In this document: positions 1 to 12,365 of the stretch, piece by piece
Position numbering within the stretch: position 1 is the stretch's first letter
How the letters are laid out: the number at the start of each line of letters is the position of its first letter
From: Terebella lapidaria
Lineage: Eukaryota; Annelida; Polychaeta; Terebellida; Terebellidae
Reading direction: 5' to 3'
Assembly: GCA_949152475.1 (NCBI GenBank)
Contig: OX424562.1
Location: 20,088,209-20,152,208, forward strand
Length of the DNA stretch: 64,000 nt
Notes under the pieces: generated by a model
What the model saw: only the letters and a program-made list of their open reading frames with translations
Databases searched by the model: none
Told to the model about the DNA's origin: nothing
Position numbers and translations under genes: made by a program

Positions 1-640
1 TGACCCCCTACCCAGGATATCGGTTATGATTATTTTATATTGGGGATGATGTTTATGACGATGGAGCTGTAGGACGACCTCTCGAAAGCGGGAATTCATA
101 TTTGAAAGAGTTCGAAATATAGGAAAGTCAAGGAATGAACTGAATGTTGTTCACAATGTTATGCAGTTTGGAAAGAGAAATAAAAAAACAATCTAATACT
201 ATTGTGTTACTCACTCATCTGGTCTCCAATTTGTGCATCTGTTTATATAAAATGTATTGTCTTTCCAGGCAGTTGTATACTTATTTACCAGAAAAAGCAC
301 GGTCATGAGGTACACATCAATTGATAGTAATAACAACAAATACGCCATCATGAAATGAAACAATCACAAGTGATAGTCATTAATGTCCAGTACCTATTCC
401 TCCGTGATTAAGACCATTGTGACAAAGAGTAAATTGTTTTTCATGTCGATTGAAATGAACATGAAGAAAACCGTTTAAGGTTGGATTGCATGTAAAAATC
501 TGGTAACTGGAATGCTCCATACTCTTATAATGTGATTATAAAGGCAACAGAATCATGAACTTGCGCACATCCATTCCACAGCAGAATTCATGGTCATCAA
601 GAATTACCAACCGAGTCTCTTATTATTAAATTATCTGATA
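1..640 (+). repeat. Module B of the tandem array, first copy
   Basis: This segment is closely similar to 11739-12365, where the same block lies between the module-e part and the module-g part of an array unit. Small indels and substitutions separate the two copies. No reading frame survives in both copies, so I see no coding signal. The block is absent from the unit at 3600-10165, where a Helitron-like element occupies the junction. The window edge probably cuts the unit to which this copy belongs. Confidence 0.75.
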
Positions 641-848
641 GTCGTAATTTTTACAGGGCATGTTCCTACTTATTACAACCAGGATTAGGTTGTATTGCAA
701 TGCGTTTCAGGAACAGGAATTGGAATGTTCTGCTTATTGTATCTTTGTGAAGAACGTTAATCGTATGTGTACATATCTATAACAGTTGTTTATCACGTTG
801 ATGATACGAATCTTTGTTTTGCTGACGCGTTTAAAAATGAATTTTTTT

Positions 849-1743
849 GACATTAGAGGGTTGGGGGCGAAGCCCCCAACCCTCTACATGTCTATGTGCT
901 GACTTTTTTGTGGAGGTTTCATGCCAAACTATCTACGCCCGTTTTGGGGCGTAAACGTTTGCATACCTACTTCGAATGAGGATTTTCTTCGTCCTTGACA
1001 TAAAATCTCTCGATTTGATGGCAAGCTTTGAATATTCCGCAGATATATAATGCATAAATCGATGTGTTATGTTTGAGAAAATTACGCAAAATGCTCAGCT
1101 CGTCTGAGAAAACGTCAAAATGGCGGAGCAGATGGAAATTCACGTTCCCAGAATGCAAAGCAAATTTTACCGCAATGACGCGTATTTTGGAAAGCACATT
1201 TTTCTGTGCAGCATTTCGTGCATGCATGTACATGGAACCTTGCTTGTGGCCTTCTTTAGCGTAATGAAGGATACACAGAGATTCGTTTGCAATACCACGA
1301 CTACGTTTACCGTAATTTGACGTATGTTATCACATGACAAGGTGTTCCATGTTGGGTTGCGAAACCTTTTTATTCTAAACCGGTCTTTCAATTTTCCCAG
1401 TATGCATGTGTTAGCTATATCATATCAGATGCAGATATTCCTCATAGTTTCCAATATTTTAAGGATATTTTATTGAGGTTGAATATCATTTTATCAGGTG
1501 TATCTGTTTCATTGAGTTCAAAATAAATTTTTATAGGAATATGATTGAAGTAGACCTATGTGTTTCATCATAATATACGGGAATGAATTGGAATCATGTG
1601 GAGGAGGATATGGTGCATTATTATTTTTTTGCGGGGGGGGGGGGGGGGGGAGTAACGTTATGTAAGATACATTCAGCTTTCGTGGTTCTGGTGATATGCT
1701 CGAGCTCTAATGTCGTCTCCCGCAGTTAGCTGCATTTTCTTGT
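849..1743 (-). mobile_element. Helitron-like non-autonomous element, copy H1
   Basis: A ~0.9-kb element that recurs as H2 (4944-5803) and H3 (38880-39722 plus 47124-47171), here in the opposite orientation. One end is GACATTAGAG followed by a strong hairpin with a GGGGGC/GCCCCC stem and GAA loop at 858-883. The other end is AATGCAGCTAACTGCGGGAG in reverse. An 11-bp inverted repeat (GACATTAGAGC type) is terminal on the hairpin side and about 30 bp internal on the other side. No target duplication is seen. Hairpin end, asymmetric inverted repeats and insertion in an A/T run suggest a Helitron/Helentron-type non-autonomous element. A MITE of another superfamily is the alternative. The interior has a poly-G run at about 1634-1653 and no credible gene. 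Confidence 0.7.
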
Positions 1744-3600
1744 TATCATCAGTGCGATTGCAGTGACATCATTATGAAAACATGTGTCAGTTCATCATAT
1801 ATATTACATACAAGTGTCTTTCAATGAATCATCAGAAAGATAGGTCGCGTAATCTTCCATATTTTTGCTACCTTTCTTTATTTTTGCATTAGCAGTGAAT
1901 GGGAAATTGGTTCGCTGCAGTCTCTGGTTCCTTTTATGCAGTCCATCCTTACACACGGGCGACGAATAGTTTCATGTCGTATGTTGCTGGTACTTATAAA
2001 CTGAGTTGTCTTGAGCACATGAAACAAAGTAAAACGAGTCTTTTTTCCTAGTGGTGTTCGAGAAGCATTCTGCACAATAACAGTTGCAGATGGAATAGAC
2101 CACTTAACGTAGTCCGCTACAAACATCGAGGTAACGAAGAGTCCAAATTTAAAAGTCATTTCTTGAATATTATCTCTTCAAAATGACATTATTTCATAGA
2201 GTAAATGATCAGCATCCTAATACTGAAAAGAAAACAGGGGGTCACCGTGCTCGTTTCTTCTACATTTTCGATCAAAATCACACATATTTACCTAAAATGA
2301 CATAAATTCTGGCATTTTTGCACATTTTTTCGTCCATATTCACATCTTGCATCGCGTTTTCCATGAGAACTGATACGGTGACCCCCTATCTTCTTTTCAG
2401 TTTTAGGATGGTGAACAGTTACTCTATAACATATATCATTTTGAAGCTCTAGATTATGTTGACACAGTTATTTATTTAAAAAACTCTTTGACCCCCTCCC
2501 CTCACTGTTTGGAGCGGACTACCTTAACAGAACAAATTTCAAGGTAAGCTAATTTACATGTATGTTGTTGCATACATGTAAATCTAGCTGGTCACGCCTT
2601 GAAAGACAATCTCGCTAATACTTGCGCATTTATGAAGCCCAACATGCATGACATTTTGCTCTGTATTCATGTGTGAATACCTTATATACAGCGTTCTACA
2701 ATACAAAGCTTCTGCTTGAATACGAACCAGACAGCTTTCACAACGGAACTGAAAACATACCTTTAAAATATGTTCACGGCATGATGCAAAATGAACTTTA
2801 TGATAAATTTCAGTGATGGCTGTCACTGTCCTGAGATGTTTGTTATCTACTGATCGGAAAGTCAAAGAAACATACATAGTCGTTGTGCGGCTTTAGCTGT
2901 ACATAAAGAAAACCGTTTCACAGTTTTTTTCCCCGAGGGCAACTTACTGGGGAGGAGCTTTCCCGTGAGTGGATCGATAGGAACCAAGTTGAACCAGCGA
3001 AGACAGTTCCCATATATTTTCTCACAAATAAATGACAACAGAATCATATTGAGCAAGGAAAACGAATACCATTGTGGAGGTGCAACCGATGCCACATGTT
3101 CCCAAAAATAATAAACAATTGGACAACATTGGTTTACAATATTTGTAAAGTGGTTATTAAGCTTGGTATCAGTATGTTTGTCACTTCCAAAACCTCATCA
3201 TCTAATTTTTTCTCAGGGTTTGTCCATATTCGTCTTGCATGGATAATGCAGTGTGAGTTTGCGTTTAGCCACAACATCAATGAAAGAGGCTTCTGTGTTC
3301 ACTCATCCTCAAGTACTGGTTCTAATTTCATGTGTGCTCGTTCGTGGCCGTACACGTGATGTTTAGTTCGACGGTTGTGATGCCTGTATGTGAAGCACCC
3401 CTGTGTGATATGAAGCAAGTTCACTGTAACAATATATAGCACGATCATACGGCAAACGACTGAGAATACATTCAATTTACGACAAAATCACTGACACACC
3501 AAACCTTACCAAACCGAACAACCGAGTGCTATTGAGATGCCCTCGAGATTGATCTACCAATTCAAACAGTATTTGTAATCATTGATGTCATCTTTTCAAA
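1744..3600. other. Unassigned intergenic stretch
   Basis: I recognise no gene here. The stretch holds the inverted repeat at 2176-2446. Near 2946-2972 it has GGGGAGGAGCTTTCCCGTGA, which resembles the terminal repeat of the elements at 20416 and 22393. Short open frames of 77-97 codons on both strands show no recognisable domain and no paralogue in the window, so I do not call them genes. Confidence 0.4.
2176..2446. repeat. 271-bp inverted repeat (MITE-like)
   Basis: Two arms of about 75-80 bp face each other around a ~110-bp centre. The arms run from CTTCAAAATGA through CATCCTAATACTGAAAAG to AGGGGGTCACCGT, and the reverse complement lies at 2375-2446 with scattered mismatches. The structure would fold into a long hairpin. 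I see no clear target duplication and no second copy in the window, so the superfamily is open. Confidence 0.7.
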
Positions 3601-4943
3601 ATCGGAATATTCAATACCAAAGTTGAAGATCTGTTCAACACAAAGCTTCTGAAAATATTAATTGCAAAATTTCATTCCGTGATATTTGTTTTATAACCCA
3701 CTGTGAAGATGGTGAACCTTCTGTTCTTGAAACTTTCACACATTCATTGCATTGGTACTTAGATAGACAGTTCGATGAGGGATGGTTTTCAAATCCATAT
3801 GATAATGATGTTAACGGCAAGAATGGTGCCTGTACAAACCACATTTAGAATGTATCCCCGGAGTGCCATGAAAAAAACTCGCATATATCCTGCCATGAAT
3901 CCCATTACACCTAGCCATAAGATGTATTAACCAGTGTCAATGCACCGAGGACATGCCTACTTATTGGCCTATACTACCCGGGTGTAACGACCACTAAGAA
4001 ATTTTACCTGTTCCAAATGAAGGTAATCACACTACTAGGACTGTTCGTGTGGGTGGAGACATGGCAGAAGTGTGTCTCTCAAGTGTGCTCTAATTAGTAT
4101 TACCGAGAACTAGAAAGGATGAATTGTCTTATCATGCTAGAAGCGTAATGTATTCCAGATTTTCCAGAATTTTACATAATATTACATGAAATACCAGTTT
4201 GTTTCTGTCACGAAACCACATCACTGGTAGCAGTTGTAACCTAATGATGGTGGAACTGGGAATCAAAGCACAAAATATGCAACAAAAGGTGCTAAGCATG
4301 CTAAGTATTGTGCAAACTCACACTGTGTCGTCAAGTATTTCATTATTTGACATAAGACATGTTGTGTCAGTTATCGTTTCACACCTTCGAAATATAAATC
4401 ACTACCATACGCACAAAGAAGAATTAAGGTTATTTGAATTATATCTGTTCTCTCGAGGTCTTCAGATGTCAGTTCTTAGTTGAAAAAATATTTCCCTTGC
4501 ATCACTCACTATTTAAATGTAAGTATTTAAATATTTCTGTCCAAATCTGGTGTTCTTCAAAGGATTGGACGTAAAACCTGCACAGATTAGAATGAGCGTC
4601 AGGGAGGCATATGGGTCATCTTGAAGTTGAGCAAAATAACCATATATATGGTTATATGTGATATATGTACTCATATTTCCCATCTAACTCATCCTTGAAA
4701 AAACCTTCATCCGAAGAAATAAACAGCATAAATCCCATCTGATGTAATCCCCTGACAAAAATCAGGATCATTAATTCCAATCAAGAGACTCACCAAGCGA
4801 TACACCAGGGACCGACTTTCAAATGGCAAAGATGGGTGTCATGTTCTAGTATTGTGTTTCTGTCACCTGTTAATTCAGCACTTAACAAACTATCTCAGTG
4901 GATTTGAAATGATGAGTCTGCGAGTTTATTTGAGAATACCGAA

Positions 4944-5803
4944 ACAAGAAAATGCAGCTAACTGCGGGAGGCGACATTAGAGCTCGAGCACGTCATCAGC
5001 ACCACGTTATCCTTCCCCCCCCCCCCCCCCAAAAAAAAAAAAACCAAACAAAAAAAAAACCCAAAAACAACAGAAGCTATCATTTCCTCCCCCTACATGA
5101 TTGCAATTCATTTCCATATATTAGGATGAAAAACATGGCCTATTCATTCATATTCCTAATAAGTAAACATTTATTTTGAAATCGATCAATGGAACAGATA
5201 CGCCTGCTTAAATGATATGGAACCTCATTAAGATATCCCTAAAACATGTGAGGAGCATCTGCATCTGATATCATCAGATATAGCCTAACACATGCCTTTA
5301 CTGGGCAAAGTAAAAGACCAGTTTAAAATAAAAAGGCATCGCAACCCAGCACGGATTGTCATGTGATGAAATACGTTAAATTACGGTAAATGTTGCCGTG
5401 ACATTGCAGACGAATCGTTGTGTTCACTTCATAACACAAAAGATGCCCACACGCAGATGCCCACATGCATTTACATGCATGCACGAATGAATTTGCTTTG
5501 CATTCTGGGAACGTCAATTTCCACCGGCTCCGCCATTTTGGACGTTTTCGGATAATTTGAGGATTTTACGTAATTTTCTCAAACCTAACACATCGATTTA
5601 TGCCTGATATATCTGTGGAATAGGCCAAGTTTCCCATCAATTCGAGAGAATTTATGTCAATATCGAAGAAAATCCTCATTTGAAGGTGTCTAAACGTTTA
5701 CATGCCAAAACGAGCGTCGATAGGTTGGCATGAAACCTCCATAAAAAAGTCAGCACATAGACATGTAGAGGGTTGGGGGCTTCGCCCCCAACGCTCTAAT
5801 GTC
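4944..5803 (+). mobile_element. Helitron-like non-autonomous element, copy H2
   Basis: The element runs from ACAAGAAAATGCAGC to CGCTCTAATGTC, with the GGGGGC-TTC-GCCCCC hairpin at 5772-5792. The paralogous unit has the empty site at about 11701-11718 (AATACCAAAAAAATAG), where the two flanks join inside an A run without a target duplication. That supports a real mobile insertion and fits rolling-circle elements better than cut-and-paste ones. The left part has a poly-C/poly-A stretch near 5014-5065. No gene is seen. Confidence 0.75.
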
Positions 5804-7173
5804 TAAAATAGGCTTAGGATAAAATACCATATTCATTTCATCATGAAATTGCATATGTATCGTTTCTGACAGATTTAAAGGTTCTCATGTTTCATTATGT
5901 ATTGGTATCGAAGCTATATATAATATTTATTGATTTATCGATATTTTAACGTTTTTCTAACAACCGCGTGGCAGTTTGCATGAAATTAAAATATTATGGA
6001 ATACATTTTCCATGTTTGTGTTACCAGGGAGAGCTTGGATGAGTTTACATGACTATTTCAATTTGGTAGTTGGTTAGATTCCACTAATGATCCATTAAGT
6101 TTCCAGCTAGAACCGTCACTAATATTTAATAATAAATGTCTTCTTGACAAAGGAATATAACATTCATAATCATGATAATGCCTGAGTCAAAATGTTTCGA
6201 ATCTGTGTTGTTCCTAGTATATGAATGAAGAATCTCATGCTGGAGTAATTCGCCATTCTCGGAAATACTGTGGGGAAAGAAATAGCTTGAATATTAGGCG
6301 CACAAACGTGTGCAAACAAGGTTCATTGTCCCGTGTGACGTTATAGTGTGACGGATGATGCTTTACTGTCATCCGAGGCCAATGGCATCACATATATCTA
6401 GTATGGTTTGAGGACATTAGTGCTTTCCCCACAACACCGGAGTGCATTTGTCAGTTAGGTATCTATCCAAACGAAGTAGGCCTATTCAATTTTTGGTGTC
6501 TGAGATAATTAGTATCTCGCAATACTAGCCTATTGGCATCAACTGGTTTGCTGCATATACTGGTCTACAATCGGTACTCTATAAATCCACCATAAACCGG
6601 TGCAACCAACTGTGATGTGTGTTTGTCTCATCCGGCTATTGTTGCATGCCATGTGAAAAAATCACTGCCGGTGTGACATGCGAGAAGTGACATGTGAGAA
6701 GCGACATGTGACATGCGAGACGTTAGAAATATTGCCCTACATGAACATGTGACCTGCCAGTTAGCTTATGAACTGTGAGATGCGACCTGCGAGCTATAAA
6801 CTGCGACATGCGAGTTAACTTCACAAACTGCGACTTGCGTGAAACAAAATGCATTCTGATTTTTTTCATATTAAAATGAAGAAATTAATACGGAATAAGT
6901 CATAGTGTATACTTCGGATGTCGCTTCTCACTTGTCATTTCTCGCATATCGCTTGTCACTTCTCGCATGTCGATTCTCGCATGTCGTACCGGCGTTCCAT
7001 AGTATCACAACCGTTCAGGATCCCTTTGATTGATATGCCCTCTGCACATAATGCATTGACCCGTTGTTCATAAAACTCACTATCTGGCTGAGATAGCAAA
7101 AAGGGGTTGCAATAGATATGTTCCCAAACAATATCCAGTTTATCCACTTGCACCTAAGTGTTAGAAGTTTCGA

Positions 7174-7410
7174 ATGCTGTCTGCTTCCGAGATTGATCTC
7201 CATTGTTGGAAGCTGATTGGAGTCATGGAGCAAATACGATACCATCGAGTTTCCCATCATTCATTGCGCGAGCGAGAATTTTCGCATCGTCAATGTTGGG
7301 TGATTTCCCTCTTCTTGAAACTCGAAGATAGCTCACCATATCACTGTTGTATCAATATCCGGTTCATATGGTATTGTGAGAAGATTTTGTGGACTTTCTG
7401 GAAGAAGTAA
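7174..7410 (+). pseudogene. Module-b open frame, 78 codons (U1 copy)
   Basis: An open frame beginning MLSASEIDLHCWKLIGVMEQ. The U2 copy at 13438-13674 keeps the same length and stop. Most base differences between the two copies change the amino acid, which argues against purifying selection. The homologous segment near 18080-18260 is not open in this frame. The shared frame may simply reflect a recent duplication. No domain is recognised. Confidence 0.3.
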
Positions 7411-8352
7411 ATGAATTACATACATACCTGTGTGTTATAGGGGAACTTGCATGGATATAAAATATTGCATGGCAACCATAATGTTCACCCGTTCCCGAGT
7501 TTGTCATATTTCCCTTTCTCTGCTACGATTTCAACCAGTCGCTATTGATTTTACTACCGAAATGTCGACATAATTGATTTACAAAGTTGGTCATAAAATA
7601 TCATCGAGAGATGGCTGGTTATGAAATGTTAGCAACTGCATCTGCAACAACTCCTGCTTGATTATTGGTTTTTCATAATTCTCAACATGTGTGGTAAAAA
7701 ATCCTACCTCAACAGACCTGGAGTAAGTGGTGGTGAAATCGTCCGATCTTAAAACCGTAAATTTCATGTTTGTGTTTTTATGTTCGTCCATATACCGTAT
7801 CTGTATCTGCATCTACTAGGTAATAAAGTTAACCTGATTCTATCTGAAGTAGAAGCTTTCGAAAGATGTGAAAGATGTAGGAACAAAATTACATCAATAC
7901 CAAGTGTTGAAGTTCATTGAGTTGTGTTTCGAACAAACAAATCGTAATGACATTTTCATCCAGAATCTGTCTGTATTTAAACTTTTTTCTAGAAAATAAC
8001 CTGACCACATCAACACGCTTCACTCATTCAAGGAGTTAAACTCAAGAGACTCGAGTGTAAGTTGCTGAGGATGTTATAACAATACGAGGTATCAGAGTAT
8101 GTTCATAATAATTGTAACTCTCTGCTTTAACGAATAATATATTATTCTGAAGCATAACGATATTAACATCCTTATTTGTGACCTATCGGTGGTGTGACGA
8201 AAATGGCACTTGATAACTCACAGTTCAGACTGATAACCCAATATAATGAAAGCAAAATGATAAGATATTAATTTTAAAAATTAGGCCAAGGGCGGAAGAT
8301 AGGTTACCGGACAATGTTTAATATTTTAGATGTTAGCCAGGTCACTGGTTGA

Positions 8353-9470
8353 ATTCAAGGTCAAGAGAATATTCAGCATATATAACATTAAGCATATATC
8401 ATGTCCACAGTTGCTTGCTAAGCTGTAAATTCAATAATCAGAGAGATATTAGCAATTTTGTGCTGTGGCCTTGAAAATATTAATAATAATGCTTTATTTC
8501 AGGTATAAACACCCATATAAAAAGAGGACAATACATCATAAAAACGCATAACATAAATAGTATGGAGATGGCATCTACGTCAAATACAGAAGAGAGTGCC
8601 AATGATTAAACAAGTAATTGTTGTTGCACCAATTATTGTTATTGAGTGTTTGAATCAGTGTGTTCGAACTAATTTGAAGTCTCCTAATAAAGGAAAAGCA
8701 CGACTTCCTAATGAAGGGGCAAAGGTCAAATTCAAGGTCATCAAAATATTCAATGTATACCTTTTTTGTATATCATGTCCACAATTGATTCCCAAGCCAT
8801 ACAGTCAATAGAGGAGCAAGATATGAGCCAGTTTGTCCTTGGACCTTGAAAATGATATCAGAGGTCAAATTCAAGGTCACGAGAACATTCAGCATATATC
8901 ATTTCCTATATGTCCACAATTGATTCCTAAGCTGTAAAATCGATAAGTGAGATATTCGCCTGTTTGTCCTGTGACCTTGAAAATGAGGTCAAAGGTCAAA
9001 TTCAAGGTCATGACAATAATCTGCATATATCATTTCCTATATGTTCATAATTGATTGCTAAGCTGTAAAGTCGATAACAAGCGAGATATTAGCCATTTTG
9101 TCCTGTGACCTTGAAAATGAGGTCGAAGGTCAAATTCACGGTCATCAGAATATTCAGCATATATCATTTCCTATATGTCCACAATTGATTCCTAAACTGT
9201 AGAGTCGATAATAAGCGAGATATAAGCCATTTTGTGTTCTGACCTTGAAACTGAGGTCAGAGGTAAAATTCAAGGTCACGAGAATATTCAACATATATTA
9301 TTTCCTATATGTCCACAATTGATTCCTAAGCTGTATAGTCGATAATAAGCGAGACATAAGCCATTTTGTGCTCTGACCTTGAAACTGAGGTCAGAGGTCA
9401 AATTCAAGATCACGAGAATATTCAGCATATATCATTTCCTATATGTCCACAATTGATTCATAGTCTCTAA
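8353..9470 (+). repeat. ~134-bp tandem repeats rich in nuclear-receptor half-sites
   Basis: The anchor TTCAAGGTCA or a close variant occurs near 8353, 8731, 8870, 9001, 9135, 9269 and 9403, spaced 131-139 bp except for the 378-bp step that holds an insertion. Most repeats contain TGACCTTGA, and several have AGGTCAAAGGTCA or close to it, followed by TCAAGGTCA. These match consensus nuclear-receptor motifs: a DR1 element and the extended ERR/NR5A half-site. Whether any receptor binds is unknown. Confidence 0.8.
8479..8720 (-). mobile_element. Short retroposon-like insertion (reverse orientation)
   Basis: One step of the 134-bp array is about 240 bp too long. The extra sequence starts with an ATTAATAATAATGCTTTATTTC motif read backwards, which looks like the A/T-rich 3' tail common to SINEs and CR1/L2-type LINEs. 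No RT coding or tRNA boxes are seen. The family is unknown. Confidence 0.4.
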
Positions 9471-9929
9471 TCTCAATATCAAGTGAGATATTAGGCATAA
9501 TGTGTCCCATTATAAAGCATAGGAGAATTTAACATGGGAAAGTCCCATTTGGGCCGAGTTTAGGCCAAAATGGCCCACTTCGAGCGATTCAAGCGCAACG
9601 AAATTTATAGACATCATAGGAGTACATATGAGGAGTCTTATGTATCAAAAAGAAAAAAAAGGTACTGAACAGATTTTGAGAAAATGGCCGCCAAAGTCCA
9701 AAATCAGGCATTTTTCGTCGAAAACGGCCGCCATTTTGAAAAAAATGCGAAAAACAAAAAACTAAAAAATACCTCCTTCTTGAATTATTTTAAGGTATTT
9801 TTGTGCAAATTTCAGAAAAATTCGCCCGCAAACAAAAAAGATCAAAATGTGGACGACAGACGACGACGACGGACGCAACTCCATGCCAATAGGTTATCGG
9901 ACCATAGGTCCGGTAACCTAATGAGCACC

Positions 9930-10420
9930 TAAAATGCTCCTGCCAATGTCATCGTGCCGTTGAATAACGTGCATAAGGCAATAGAGGCAATAGCGGACAT
10001 GGGTCTCCCGTATTGGATGATCTGGTCAGTTCTGTATTGAATATGTAATAACAACATTGTTCGTCTCATGTCTGGAATCGCTTTATCATATTCATCATTG
10101 ATGAGGCAATAATCAGTCTGCAATGACGAATTGCACACCAAAATGCACATAAATTTGTTTCCCATGTTTCTATCATGTCTCTTGTAAATATTGCATGTAT
10201 GGATGAAGAAAATGAAAGTTATTCAATGCCTGGTTGGATAAAAATTATGACAAAATTTAACGTTTTTGGGAACCAATGTTTTGTGAAACATGGTAGAGAC
10301 GTGCAAAACAAATTGATGTACATGATGGTATGCTATTTGTCATTGTAAACTGATTATTGCCTGGTCAATCATGTAAATGATAAAGCGATTCCATAATTTT
10401 GACGGGCAGTACAATTATTA
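9930..10420. other. End of unit U1 and short unassigned spacer
   Basis: The first part (to about 10110) matches 14750-14900 and belongs to the end of the array unit. The rest is AT-rich and has no counterpart that I can see elsewhere in the window. A 78-codon open frame on the minus strand overlaps the repeat and is not supported as a gene. Confidence 0.4.
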
Positions 10421-11738
10421 ATTGCAAAATTTTATTTCGTGAAATTTGTCTCATATCCCACTGTGAAGATGATGACCTTTATGTTCTTGAAAGTTTCAGA
10501 CATTTATTGCATTGGTACTTAGATGGGCAATTCGATGAGTGATGATTTTATAAACCTTATGATAATGATGTTAGCGTCAAAAACGGTGAACACTGTACAA
10601 ACCACATTCAGAATGTATCCCCGGATTGCCATGAAAACACTCGCATATATCCTGCCATGAATCCCATTACACCTAGCCATATGATGCATTAGCCAGTGTC
10701 GATGAACTCCGCTCAGAGGACATTCCTAATTAGTGGCTTATACTACCCGGGTGTAACGACCACTAGGAAATCTTACCTGTACCATATGAAGGTAATCACA
10801 CTACTAGGACTGTTCGTGTGGGTGGAGACATAGCAGAAGTGTGTCTCTCAAGTGTGCTCTAATTAGTATTACTGAGAACTAGAGACGATGAATTGTCTCA
10901 TCATGCTATACGCGTAATGTTATCCAGATTTTCCGGAATTTTACATAATATTACATGAAATACCAGTTTGTTTCTCTGACGAAACCCCATCAATGGTAGC
11001 AGTTGTAACCCAATGATGGTGGACCTGGGAATCAAAGCACGATAAATGCAAAGATGTCAGTGCTACCAAAAGGTGCTAAGTATGTTGCAAACTCACACTG
11101 TGTTGTCAAGCATTTTATTATTTGACATTAGACATGTTGTGTCAGTTATCGTTTCACACCTTTCGGAATATAAATCACAATCATAAGCACAAGGACAAAT
11201 TGAGGTTATTTGAATTATATATGCTCTCTCAAGGTCTTCAGGTGTCAATTCTTAGGTGGAAAAATATTTCCTTTGCATCACTCACTAATTGAATGTAATG
11301 TATTTCTGTCCAAGTATGGGTGTTGTCCGAAGGCTTGGACGTAAAACCTGCACAGTTTAAAATGGATGTCAGTGAGGCATCATGGTCATCTGGAAGTTGA
11401 GCAAAATAAACATATAAATGGTTATATGTGATATATGCACTCATGTTTCCCATCTACCTCATCCTAGAAAACACTCAATCCGAAAACAACATGAATCCCA
11501 TCAGATGTAATCCCCAGACAAAACTCAGGATCATTAATTCCAATCATATATACTAGGGATAACCAAGCGATATACCAGGGACCGACTGGCAAACATGAGC
11601 GTCATATTCTAGCATTGTGTTTCTGTAACCCAACTCAAATTCAGCACTTAGCATAAAATCTCAGCGAATTTGAAATGATGAGTCTGCGATTTTGTTTGAG
11701 AATACCAAAAAAATAGACCTACGATAAAATGTGTAACC

Positions 11739-12365
11739 AGGATATCGGTTATGATTATTTTATATTGGGGATGATGTTTATGACGATGGAACTGTTAACC
11801 ATGAGGACAACCTCTCGAAAGCGGGAATTCATGTTTGAAAGTGTTCGAAATATAGGAAAGTCAAGGAATAAACTGAATGTTGTTCACAATGTTATGGAGT
11901 TTGGAAAGAGAACCAAAAAAAAACAATCTAATACTATTGCGTTACTTACTCATCTGGTCTCCAATTTGTGCATCTGTTTATATAAAATGTATTGTCTTTC
12001 CAGGCAGTTGTATACTTATTCACTAGAAAAAGCACGGTCATGTGGTACACATCAATTGATAGTAATAACAACAAATACGCCATCATGAAATGAAACAATC
12101 ACAAGTGATAGTCATTGATGTCCAGTATCTATTCCTCCGTGATTAAGACCTCTGAGACAAAGAGTAAATTGTTTTTCATGTCAATTGAATTGAACATGAA
12201 GAAAACCGTTTAAGGTTGGATTGCATGTAAAATTCTGGAAACTGGAATGCCCCAGCTCTCCATACTCTTATAATGTGATTATAAAGGTAACAGAATCATG
12301 AACTTGCGCACATCCATTCCACAGCAGAATTCACTATAGTGATCTATGGTCATCAAGAAATACAA
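11739..12365 (+). repeat. Module B of the tandem array, second copy
   Basis: Closely similar to the segment at 1-640 (see there). In this unit it lies directly between the end of the f2 module and the start of the g module, which is probably the ancestral position. A 119-codon open frame covers part of it, but the other copy breaks that frame, so it is not called a gene. Confidence 0.75.

Larger units (their letters stand above)
8300..9920 (+). mobile_element. Pearl/HINE-like element with internal 134-bp repeats
   Basis: The terminal motif TAGGTTACCGGAC (8300-8312) recurs inverted at 9907-9920. The right end forms a near-perfect hairpin at 9890-9920 (AGGTTATCGGACC, loop ATA, GGTCCGGTAACC). 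Inside are about seven ~134-bp tandem repeats, then a region with two GGCCGCCA motifs in inverted context, then a GACGACGAC-rich stretch. The related unit U2 lacks the insertion at about 14742-14755. This plan (terminal motif, central tandem array, terminal hairpin) matches what is described for bivalve pearl elements and Helitron-associated interspersed elements, but the family assignment is inference. No protein is encoded. Confidence 0.75.
3600..10165 (+). repeat. Array unit U1 (modules e-f2-g-a-b-c-d)
   Basis: This unit aligns with U2 (10400-15030) along nearly its whole length. The matching pairs are 3630-4940 with 10420-11715, 5938-8240 with 12395-14750, and 9935-10110 with 14750-14900. 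Relative to U2 it carries the Helitron-like insertion at 4944-5803 and the 8300-9920 element, and it lacks module B. U1 and U2 are the most similar pair in the window and look like a comparatively recent tandem duplication. No complete gene is present. Confidence 0.8.

Noticed and set aside
2584-3359. Three open frames of 77-97 codons on both strands
   Set aside because: They overlap, lack recognisable domains, have no paralogue in the window and show no clear splice or start context.
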